From Pseudoclavibacter terrae (GTDB lineage: Bacteria; Actinomycetota; Actinomycetes; Actinomycetales; Microbacteriaceae), in assembly GCF_008831075.1 (NCBI RefSeq), contig NZ_WBJX01000005.1, positions 288,917-352,916 on the forward strand: 64,000 nt of DNA, given 5' to 3'. The translations under genes and the position numbers were made by a program. The notes under the pieces are model-generated. The model saw only the letters and a program-made list of their open reading frames with translations. It was not told where the DNA came from and ran no database searches. This document shows positions 25,768-33,140 of this stretch, piece after piece (the first letter of the stretch is position 1; every line of letters begins with the position of its first letter).

Positions 25768-26307
25768 ATGCCGACACCGGACAGAACCTCCCTCGACGCC
25801 ATCGTGCTCGCAGCCCGCGACCTCCTCGAGAGCGAGGGGCTCGCAGGCCTCAGCATGCAGGCGGTCGCCAGCCGCGTCGGGGTGCGCGCCCCGTCGTTGT
25901 ACAAGCGGGTGGCCAACCGCGAGGAGCTCATCCAGCTCGTGGCGGAAGCGAGCCTGCTCGAGCTGGGGGAGCGGCTCGACGCCGCGAGCAGCCTCGAGGA
26001 GCTCGCCGACGAGTTCCGTGCCTTCGGCCACGAGCGGCCAGCCGCCTTCCAGCTGATCCTGACGCCGGGCGCGGGAACGCCCACGGCACGGCCAGAGTTC
26101 GGGGCGTCCGCCAGTCAGGGAATCCTGCGGTTAGCCGGTGAGGTCGCGGGTGAGCATCGGGCGCTCGAGGCCGCCCGCACGCTCACGGCCTGGGCCGCCG
26201 GCTTCGTGAGCATGGAGCTCAACCAGGGGTTCAATCTCGGCGGGGACGTCGACGAGGCGTGGCGTTTCGGGCTCGCGAGCATCGTCCGGGCCATCGGCAC
26301 TGCATAG
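25768..26307 (+). CDS. TetR-family regulator
   Basis: 179 aa. N-terminal helix-turn-helix (LSMQAVASRVGVRAPSLYKRV) and a TetR ligand domain ending in a WAAGFVSMELNQGFNL helix, which resembles the TetR C-terminal WHG-type domain. ATG 25768 follows TATAGT by 6 nt and GGAGGT lies in that gap; ATG 25738 sits inside the operator and is less likely. Presumably represses itself and the divergent hydrolase. Convergent with a degenerate minus-strand frame just downstream. Confidence 0.88.
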   Translation: MPTPDRTSLDAIVLAARDLLESEGLAGLSMQAVASRVGVRAPSLYKRVANREELIQLVAEASLLELGERLDAASSLEELADEFRAFGHERPAAFQLILTPGAGTPTARPEFGASASQGILRLAGEVAGEHRALEAARTLTAWAAGFVSMELNQGFNLGGDVDEAWRFGLASIVRAIGTA

Positions 26308-26477
26308 CCCGCGCGAGGAGCAGCGAGCGAGCGCCGCCGGTCGGCGTCGATCTGCTGCGCGTCGATGAACCCGTTCGGGAAGGCGTCGTGCGTGTGGGCC
26401 CGGTCCCACGAGTGCTCCTGCGAGGAGCCCCTTGCTTCGAGGTGGGCGATCACGCTGTTCCGCGAGAACTCGGTCAC
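26308..26477 (-). pseudogene. Possible gene remnant downstream of rnhA
   Basis: From a GTG at 26477 the minus strand encodes about 57 residues beginning MTEFSRNSVIAHLEARG and including DAFPNGFIDAQQIDADRRR. Third codon positions here are almost all G or C, as in real genes of this genome, and hydrophobic/charged spacing looks protein-like. The open frame continues to 26115, but beyond 26308 it is only the antisense of the TetR gene. It may be a small gene whose 3' end was lost or overlaps TetR. I do not recognise the family. Confidence 0.35.
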
Positions 26478-26520
26478 GGCGAGTGCTCAACGCTTCGATG
26501 GTGGCGGGACGCTGGTGAGG

Positions 26521-26970
26521 CTAGCGGCGGCCGAGTGCCTGGTCGACGCCCTTGTTCGCGAGCATGTCGGCGCGCTCGTTGCCGACGTCGCCTGAGTGGC
26601 CCTTCACCCAGTGCCACTCGATCGTGTGGCCGCTGTCCTCGACCAGCGCGTCGAGCTCCTTCCAGAGCTCCGCGTTCTTGACGGGCTGCTTCGAGGCGGT
26701 CTTCCACCCCTTCGCCTTCCAGCCCTTGATCCACTCGGTGATGCCCTTGCGGACGTACTGGCTGTCCAGGTAGAGCGCGACCGTGCACGGCTTCTTCAGC
26801 GCGCTGAGCCCCTCGATGACGGCCTTCAGCTCCATGCGGTTGTTCGTCGTGGTGAGCTCGCCGCCGAACAGCTCCTTCTCGTGGTCGCCCGACCTGAGCC
26901 ACACGCCCCACCCGCCGGGGCCCGGGTTGCCCTTGCAGGCACCATCCGTGTACATCACAACATCGCTCAC
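26521..26970 (-). CDS. rnhA: Ribonuclease HI
   Basis: 149 aa. Degrades the RNA strand of RNA-DNA hybrids. All four metal ligands are visible: Asp9 in [12 protein letters not shown], Glu47 in NNRMELKA, Asp69 in YLDSQYV and Asp135 in NERADMLA; the basic protrusion ([13 protein letters not shown]) is present. GTG at 26970 is preceded by GAGGGA; TACTCT (complement of 27003-27008) would give a leader of about 26 nt. Length equals E. coli RNase HI within a few residues. Confidence 0.93.
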   Translation of the reverse strand: MSDVVMYTDGACKGNPGPGGWGVWLRSGDHEKELFGGELTTTNNRMELKAVIEGLSALKKPCTVALYLDSQYVRKGITEWIKGWKAKGWKTASKQPVKNAELWKELDALVEDSGHTIEWHWVKGHSGDVGNERADMLANKGVDQALGRR

Positions 26971-27044
26971 GTGCGTCCCTCGTCTCCGTCGCCAACCACG
27001 CAAGAGTAGTCGCGGGCGAAGCCGTGTGCAGATTCAGCGCAGAT

Positions 27045-27746
27045 CTAGCGCAGTCGGCGCAGCAGCACCACGCTGTCCTCCAGCGTTCCCGGCGCTCCGT
27101 CGGGGGAGGTGACCTCGCGGGTGCGGAGCTCGGCGATCACCGTCTCCCACTCGTTGGCGGGCAGAGCCAGCTCGTCGATCTCGCGTTCGGGATGCACGAA
27201 CAGGTGCGCGGGATGCTCGGAATTCTCCACCCACGACGGCGGGCCGGCGTGCGCGACGGTGAGGAGGTGGCCGCCGGGCGCGAGCATGCGGGCGGCCTCG
27301 CGGAGGATCTGCGTGCGTGGCAGGTGCACGGGCGACTGGAAGAAGCTCGCCGTCACGAGATCCAGCGGTTCGACCGGGCGCCACGTCTCGAGGTCGCCTG
27401 CCACGAAGTCGACCAGCGAGCCGTCCACGCGTGCAGCGCGGGCTGCCGCGCGTGCTCGCTCGATGGCGACCGTCGAGATGTCGATGCCCGTGACCCGCCA
27501 GCCCTGCTGAGCGAGCCAGATCGCGTCGCCGCCCTCACCGCATCCGAGGTCCAGAGCGCGGCCGGGCGTGAGCGTGCCTGCCACGCTCGCCAGGTTCGCG
27601 TTGACGCGGCCAGACCAGACCGCGGGCTTCGCCGTGTACAGCTCCTCCCAGAACTCGGTGGGGGCCTGCGGTTGTTCGGCCGTCGCGGCGGCGTCCGTGC
27701 TCGAAGCGTCGGGGGCGGCGGATGCGGGGTGGTGGTGCGAGGTCAT
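27045..27746 (-). CDS. Class I SAM-dependent methyltransferase
   Basis: 233 aa from ATG 27746. After a low-complexity N-terminus rich in His, Ala and Ser, the SAM-binding motif LDLGCGEGGDAIWLAQQGW appears near residue 75, followed by VTGIDIS (acidic ribose contact) and VDFVAGDLETW. The SxxxE-like FWEELYTAKPAVWSGRVNANL opening resembles tellurite/thiol methyltransferase-like proteins of the same superfamily; the substrate cannot be told. A longer frame reaches 27854 but the added residues are not family-like. Confidence 0.85.
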   Translation of the reverse strand: MTSHHHPASAAPDASSTDAAATAEQPQAPTEFWEELYTAKPAVWSGRVNANLASVAGTLTPGRALDLGCGEGGDAIWLAQQGWRVTGIDISTVAIERARAAARAARVDGSLVDFVAGDLETWRPVEPLDLVTASFFQSPVHLPRTQILREAARMLAPGGHLLTVAHAGPPSWVENSEHPAHLFVHPEREIDELALPANEWETVIAELRTREVTSPDGAPGTLEDSVVLLRRLR

Positions 27747-27797
27747 GCGCTCAGCATGCGCACCCGCCCACCCATCCGCAACCCTGTTTGCTGGAAC

Positions 27798-27828
27798 CGC
27801 AAGCGTCGACGTGTGGCCAGCTTGCGGG
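27798..27828 (-). terminator. Hairpin downstream of the GNAT gene
   Basis: CCGCAAGC (27798-27805) pairs with GCTTGCGG (27821-27828) across 15 nt. GC-rich flanking arms (CCCACCCATCC and GGATGGGCGGG) can extend the structure. It lies between the end of the minus-strand GNAT gene and the methyltransferase start, with no T-run. Confidence 0.45.
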
Positions 27829-27900
27829 ACGACGTGGATGGGCGGGGCGCGCACGGCCTGCCTGGGCGCGTTGGATCACGCAGGTTGGTCCGCTCGCTCG

Positions 27901-29004
27901 TCACAGCCGCTTCTGCCAGCCGCCCTCCGGCGCGAGCTGGACGAAGCCGAGCGCCTCGTTGACGCGCAGCATGTGCGCGTTCTCCTCCGCATTCCACGTG
28001 AAGACCCCCGTGCACTCCGGGTAGCGCCCGGCGAGCTGTTCGAGGTTGGCGGCCTTCACGAGCATCCCGAGCCGCCTGCCGCGGTGCGTCGACGTGACGA
28101 GCGTGTTGTCCTGCTGCGCTGGGCGCGTGGTGTCGTCGAGGTCGAGCTGCAGCATCGACTGGGCCACGAGGTGGCCGCTCGGGACGTGCAGCACCGCGGC
28201 GTTGAGGAACGTCGCGCCGGAAGCGAGCGCACGACGCTCCATCTGGGCGACGCGTTCGGCGTCCCAGTGCTCTTCGTCGACCTCGAGTTCGCCGGCTGGC
28301 GCGTCGACCGACATGTCGCCGTTGAGCCTCGCCAGGTCGTCGAGGTGGGCGGCATCGCTCTCACCCTCCCAGGTGAGCACACGGTAGTCGACGCCGGCCC
28401 GCGCCGTCGCGGCCTCGATGTGCGTGCGCAGGCTCTCGGCCGGCACGGGCAGGCGCAGCTCGCTGATGCGCTCGATCTGCCCGAGCTCCCAGCCGGTCTT
28501 CCACAGGAAGCGAGCGGCGGGGTCCGCCGTCGAGACGCTGCCGTGCCCGGTTGGCGCGGCCACCCGCTCGCCTCCAGGGGTGGGATGCTCGACCCAGGAC
28601 TGCAGGAACGTGCGCCCGTCCGCCCGTGCGAGCTCCTCGAGGTGGTCCGCGACGAACGTGCCGATGCCTCGCCGCCTGGCAGGCGCATCCACGACGACGT
28701 GCGGGTACGCGTGCGTGGGGGAGTCGCGGGGCGAGACCATGAGCTTCGCCGCGGCGACCGCATGCTCGCCCGCGTCCTGCCCGTCGCCGCTCGGGAAGGC
28801 GAGGAACAGGCGACTCGTGACGGGGCCCGGCATGGTCCAGTCGGCGAGGATGCGCTGGCTCGTCTCGAGCAGACGGCCCTCGCCGTACGTGGCGGCGTAT
28901 CCGGAGTTGACGATGTCGCGGAAGCGCTCGAGCAGGCGCCAGGCCTCCCCGTCTCGGGCCGACGCTGGCTCTGGAGGCGTGAGCTCCCGAATGAAGTAGT
29001 CCAC
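27901..29004 (-). CDS. Tandem-domain GNAT N-acetyltransferase
   Basis: 367 aa with two GNAT-like halves. The first contains HVVVDAPARRRGIGTFVADHL (acetyl-CoA pyrophosphate loop RRxGxG/A) near residue 125; the second contains LVTSTHRGRRLGMLVKAAN and ends FTWNAEENAHMLRVNEALGF, the usual GNAT beta-bulge/C-terminal pattern. Substrate unknown. GTG 29004 is chosen because TACGGT (complement of 29011-29016) is 6 nt upstream; a longer frame exists but would begin inside the smc promoter region. Divergent from smc by 140 bp. Confidence 0.85.
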   Translation of the reverse strand: MDYFIRELTPPEPASARDGEAWRLLERFRDIVNSGYAATYGEGRLLETSQRILADWTMPGPVTSRLFLAFPSGDGQDAGEHAVAAAKLMVSPRDSPTHAYPHVVVDAPARRRGIGTFVADHLEELARADGRTFLQSWVEHPTPGGERVAAPTGHGSVSTADPAARFLWKTGWELGQIERISELRLPVPAESLRTHIEAATARAGVDYRVLTWEGESDAAHLDDLARLNGDMSVDAPAGELEVDEEHWDAERVAQMERRALASGATFLNAAVLHVPSGHLVAQSMLQLDLDDTTRPAQQDNTLVTSTHRGRRLGMLVKAANLEQLAGRYPECTGVFTWNAEENAHMLRVNEALGFVQLAPEGGWQKRL

Positions 29005-29144
29005 TCCGGTACCGTAGCTGTCAGGCCAGGGCTCCGTGAGCCCCGCCAGCGCGCCGATCGGGGCGCCGCCACCCCAGTCCGAGCATCCAGTCCAGTCCGA
29101 GCACGAGCGAAGTCCGACCACCAGCGAGAGGCCAGCGAGCGCGC

Positions 29145-32100
29145 ATGCATCTGAAGAGCCTCACGATGAAGGGCTTCAAGTCGTTTGCGCAACCCACGAC
29201 CCTCGCGCTCGAACCCGGCGTGACCTGCGTCGTCGGGCCGAACGGCTCCGGCAAGTCGAACGTCGTGGACGCCCTCGCCTGGGTCATGGGGGAGCAGGGA
29301 GCCAAGAGCCTGCGCGGCGGCAAGATGGAGGACGTCATCTTCGCCGGCACCGCGACCCGCGGCCCGCTCGGCCGCGCCGAGGTGACCCTCACGATCGACA
29401 ATGCCGACGGGATGCTCCCGATCGAGTACAGCGAGGTGACGATCCGTCGCACCCTGTTCCGCAACGGCGGATCCGAGTACGCGATCAACGGCGACGGCGT
29501 GCGCCTCCTCGACGTGCAGGAGCTGCTCAGCGACACGGGGCTCGGCAAGGAGATGCACGTCATCGTCGGGCAGGGCCGCCTCGACGCCGTGCTCCGAGCG
29601 ACACCCGAGGAGCGACGCGGCTTCATCGAAGAGGCAGCAGGCATCCTCAAGCATCGGCGCCGCAAGGAGAAGACGGTGCGCAAGCTCGAGGCGATGGAGG
29701 CCAACCTCACGCGCCTCCGCGACCTCACCAACGAGGTGCGCCGCCAGCTGAAGCCCCTCTCGAGGCAGGCCGACATCGCCAGGCGCGCGCAGGGCATCCA
29801 GGCCATCGCCCGCGACGCCAAGGCGCGCCTCCTCGCCGACGACGTCGTGCAGCTGCGCGCCGCTCTGCGCCTCGCGACTGGCATCGAGCAGGAGCGGTCC
29901 GAGGAGCGGGTCGTGCTGCAGGAGAAGCTCACCGCAGCCCTCAACCGAGCCGAGCTGCTTGCTGCCGAGAATCGGGGAGACGCGGCCGACGGCGCCCGTC
30001 GGGTCGTGTTCGACCTCGAGAGCGTGCGTGAGCGCATCCAGAACCTCAACGCGCTCGCCGCCCAGCGCAAGGGGCTCCTCGTGTCGCGCCTCGAGTCGCC
30101 CGCGTTCGTGCCGACCGTGACCCTCGAGGCCGTGGACGTCGCACGCCGGGAGGCCGAGGTGCTCGTCGAGCGCGCCGCCGAGGCCGAGACGCTCTGGGAG
30201 GCGACAAAGATCGCGACCCGGGACGCACGCGCCGCGCTCGACCGCATCGACGTCGAGATCCAAGCCCAGGCGACGCGCATCTCCGCCTACGACCTCACCC
30301 GCAGCGAGCTGCGCGGCACCGCCGACACCGCCGCCTCGAAGCTCGCGTCCGTGCGCGGCGAGGTGCTCAGGCAGCGCAACGCCCGCGACGCAGCGAACGA
30401 CCGCCTCGCGCAGGCCACGACGGCGAAAGAGCAGCTCGACGCGAGCGCTGCCCAGAGCGCCTCTGACTCGAGCGAGCTCGACGCCGCCTACAAGCGCGCC
30501 GAGGCCGCGCAGCGCGAGGCGGAGCAGCAGCTCGACGCCGGACGCACCAAGGCCCACGAGCTCGAGCGTGAACGTGACGCCCTCCAGGCCCGCGTGCAAG
30601 CGCTCACCCTCGCGACGGCCGCCAAGGACGGCACCGCGGCCCTCCTCGCCGCCCGCCTCGACGGCGTCGAAGGCCCCGTCGCCGAGCACCTCCGCATCGA
30701 CGAGGGCTACGAGGCCGCCATCGCCGCGGCCCTCGGCTCGACGGCGGATGCGGTGCTCGCGAGCGACGCAGACGCCGCCTTCCGAGTGCTCGAGCATGCC
30801 ACGGGGGAGAAGCTCGGCCTCGTCGAGGTGGTCGCCGAGTTGGGCGCTGCCGGCGCGGCGGCGACCCGCGCCGATGGCCGCACGCTTCCGGAAGGCCTGC
30901 GCCCCGCGGTCGAGCTCGTGCAGGCACCGCCCGCGATCGCCGCGCTCCTCGCCCGCGTCCACGTCAGCGAGACGCTCGACGAGGCACGCGCCGCGGTGGC
31001 AGCGCAGGCGTCCTCCGCCGACGCATCCGTGGCCGGAGCGGTGACCGTCGTCACCCGCGCAGGCGAGGTCGTGACGAGCACCTCGCTGCGCGGCGGATTC
31101 GCGGAGGAGGGGACGAGCCGACTCGAGCTGCTCGCGGCCCGCGATCGGGCATCCGCCCGGCTCGCGGTGGTCGCCGACGAGCTCGACCAGGCCGCGCTTG
31201 CGCTCGCCGAGCATCGCGCCGCAGCGCAGGCCGCGAAGACCGAGGCCAAGCGCACCCTCGACGCGCTCCGCGCCTTCGACGGCGCGCTCGCCGCAGAACG
31301 CGAGCAGCTCAACCGCGCCAGCGCGCGAGTGGATGCGGGCACGGCCGAGCTCGCGCGCGCCGCGAAGGCCTTCGACCTCGCCTCCGGCGGCGTCGAAGCG
31401 GCAGAACAGGCGGCCGCCGCGGCCAAGGCGGCGCTCGCGGAACACGAGGCGCTGCCCCGACCCGAACTCGACTCCTCGGCCCGGGCCGACGCCAACGCCG
31501 AAGTCGAGCGCGCCCGGGAGGCCGAGGTCGAGGCCCGGCTGCAGCTCGAGACGCTGCGTGAACGCTCCCGCAGCGAGCGCCTCCGCGCCGAGTCCCTCGA
31601 ACGCCAGCTCGACGCCGACCGCCAGGCCGCAGACAAGGCCGCCCGTGAGACCGTCGTGCGTCGAGCGGAGCTCGCCCAGACCGAGCGTGTGCTCGCCGCC
31701 ATCCCCCGCCTCGCCGCCGCCGTGCAGGAGTCGCTCGCCGAAGCCCAGCAGCAGCTCGCCGAAGCGGAGCGCGAGCGTGCCGCCCAGCACGAGGAACTCG
31801 GCCAGCTGCGGCAGACCGAGCAGCAGCTGCGCGCCCGCCTCAGTGAGATCACCGAGGACGTGCACTCGATCGAGCTGCAGATCTACGAGAAGAAGAGCTC
31901 GCTGCGCTCCACGCTCGAGCGCGCCGCGAGCGAGCTGCGCCTCGCCGAGGCCGTGCTCGTCGCCGAGTACGGGCCAGACCAGCTCGTGCCCGCCGACGAC
32001 GACGCCCTCCGCGCGAAGGCCGAGCGCATCGCCTCCGCGCTCGCCGAGCAGCGAGCCAGGCACGAGGTCGCCGCCGACGGCTCATCCCAGGGTGCGGCTG

Positions 32101-32927
32101 GGGGCGCGGCCGCGCAGGCGAGCAGCGATGCCGGGGCCGAAGAGCCCGAGACCGGCGCGCGCGCCACCGACGCCGCGCTTGCCGAGCAGCTCGACGACGA
32201 CCTCGCCGCGACGCTCGAAGAGGACGTCGAAGAGGAATTCGTCGGCGAGCCGTTCGTGCGCGCCGAGCAGCAGGCGCGTCTCGCGGCAGCCGAGCGCAAG
32301 ATGTCCACGCTGGGCCGCATCAACCCGCTGGCCCTCGAGGAGTTCGCGGCCCTCGAGCAGCGGCACGCGTTCCTCGCCGACCAACTGGACGACCTCGCCG
32401 CGACGAAGGCCGACCTGCTGCGCATCGTCGGCGACATCGACGAGCGCATGCGCACCGTCTTCGAGGCGGCGTTCGAGGACACGAGGGAGGCCTTCCACAC
32501 GGTCTTCCCCATCCTCTTCCCCGGCGGGTCGGGCGACATCACCCTCACCGCGCCAGATGACATGCTCACGACGGGCATCGAGGTGTCGGTGCGACCGGCC
32601 GGCAAGAAGATCGAGCGCCTCTCGCTGCTCTCGGGTGGGGAGCGCTCGCTCGCGGCCGTCGCCATCCTGGTGTCGATCTTCAAGGCGAGGCCGAGCCCGT
32701 TCTACATCATGGACGAGGTCGAGGCCGCCCTGGATGACGCCAACCTCGGCCGACTCCTCGCGGTGTTCGAGGAGCTGCGCGCCTCCAGCCAGCTCATCGT
32801 CATCACGCACCAGAAGCGCACGATGGAGATCGCGGATGCCCTCTACGGCGTCTCGATGCGCCAGGACGGCGTCTCCGCGGTCGTCGGCCAGCGCATCCAG
32901 CGCGACGAGGACCAGCCCGCCGCGTAA
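29145..32927 (+). CDS. smc: Chromosome segregation ATPase SMC
   Basis: 1260 aa. Condensin ATPase that organises the chromosome. N-terminal Walker A GPNGSGKSNVVDALAWVMG at residues 31-49, long coiled coils (about 165-490 and 660-960), a hinge around 500-640, and the C-terminal head with signature LSGGERSLAAVAIL and Walker B FYIMDEVEAALDD. It is longer than the usual ~1190: between residues about 980 and 1035 there is an Ala/Gly/Glu-rich insert (GAAGGAAAQASSDAGAEE) before the head resumes at KMSTLGRINPLALEE. ScpA/ScpB are not in the window. Confidence 0.96.
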   Translation: MHLKSLTMKGFKSFAQPTTLALEPGVTCVVGPNGSGKSNVVDALAWVMGEQGAKSLRGGKMEDVIFAGTATRGPLGRAEVTLTIDNADGMLPIEYSEVTIRRTLFRNGGSEYAINGDGVRLLDVQELLSDTGLGKEMHVIVGQGRLDAVLRATPEERRGFIEEAAGILKHRRRKEKTVRKLEAMEANLTRLRDLTNEVRRQLKPLSRQADIARRAQGIQAIARDAKARLLADDVVQLRAALRLATGIEQERSEERVVLQEKLTAALNRAELLAAENRGDAADGARRVVFDLESVRERIQNLNALAAQRKGLLVSRLESPAFVPTVTLEAVDVARREAEVLVERAAEAETLWEATKIATRDARAALDRIDVEIQAQATRISAYDLTRSELRGTADTAASKLASVRGEVLRQRNARDAANDRLAQATTAKEQLDASAAQSASDSSELDAAYKRAEAAQREAEQQLDAGRTKAHELERERDALQARVQALTLATAAKDGTAALLAARLDGVEGPVAEHLRIDEGYEAAIAAALGSTADAVLASDADAAFRVLEHATGEKLGLVEVVAELGAAGAAATRADGRTLPEGLRPAVELVQAPPAIAALLARVHVSETLDEARAAVAAQASSADASVAGAVTVVTRAGEVVTSTSLRGGFAEEGTSRLELLAARDRASARLAVVADELDQAALALAEHRAAAQAAKTEAKRTLDALRAFDGALAAEREQLNRASARVDAGTAELARAAKAFDLASGGVEAAEQAAAAAKAALAEHEALPRPELDSSARADANAEVERAREAEVEARLQLETLRERSRSERLRAESLERQLDADRQAADKAARETVVRRAELAQTERVLAAIPRLAAAVQESLAEAQQQLAEAERERAAQHEELGQLRQTEQQLRARLSEITEDVHSIELQIYEKKSSLRSTLERAASELRLAEAVLVAEYGPDQLVPADDDALRAKAERIASALAEQRARHEVAADGSSQGAAGGAAAQASSDAGAEEPETGARATDAALAEQLDDDLAATLEEDVEEEFVGEPFVRAEQQARLAAAERKMSTLGRINPLALEEFAALEQRHAFLADQLDDLAATKADLLRIVGDIDERMRTVFEAAFEDTREAFHTVFPILFPGGSGDITLTAPDDMLTTGIEVSVRPAGKKIERLSLLSGGERSLAAVAILVSIFKARPSPFYIMDEVEAALDDANLGRLLAVFEELRASSQLIVITHQKRTMEIADALYGVSMRQDGVSAVVGQRIQRDEDQPAA

Positions 32928-33025
32928 CCCGCCCCGCCCCGCCCGCATCGCCCCGCCCTGCCCGCGTCGCGCCCGCGCAACCGGGATCACTGCCAGGCAA
33001 GAGGCCCGAATGGCGGCGCGGAAAA

Positions 33026-33094
33026 GGCCATTCGACTGGCAGCGATCGCGGGCGAACAACCGAGAACGGCCATCTGGCTGGCAGCGATCGCAGG
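33026..33094. repeat. Intergenic direct repeat with inverted third copy
   Basis: Two 27-bp near-identical copies, 33026-33052 and 33068-33094, share GGCCAT(T/C)(C/T)GRCTGGCAGCGATCGCRGG with a 42-bp period. A related sequence in opposite orientation (CTGCCAG at about 32991 ... GAATGGC near 33013) can pair with the first copy. The set fills the 213 bp between smc and the helicase gene; it may act as a terminator or be a dispersed palindromic repeat. Confidence 0.6.
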
Positions 33095-33140
33095 AGGCTC
33101 CGCGCCGCCCCGGGCGCGCCGGCGTGGGACGATGGACCCA

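Noticed and set aside
24992..26307. Hydrolase/TetR pair as a recently mobile island
   Set aside because: Base composition matches the neighbours and there are no transposase, direct repeats or att-like ends.
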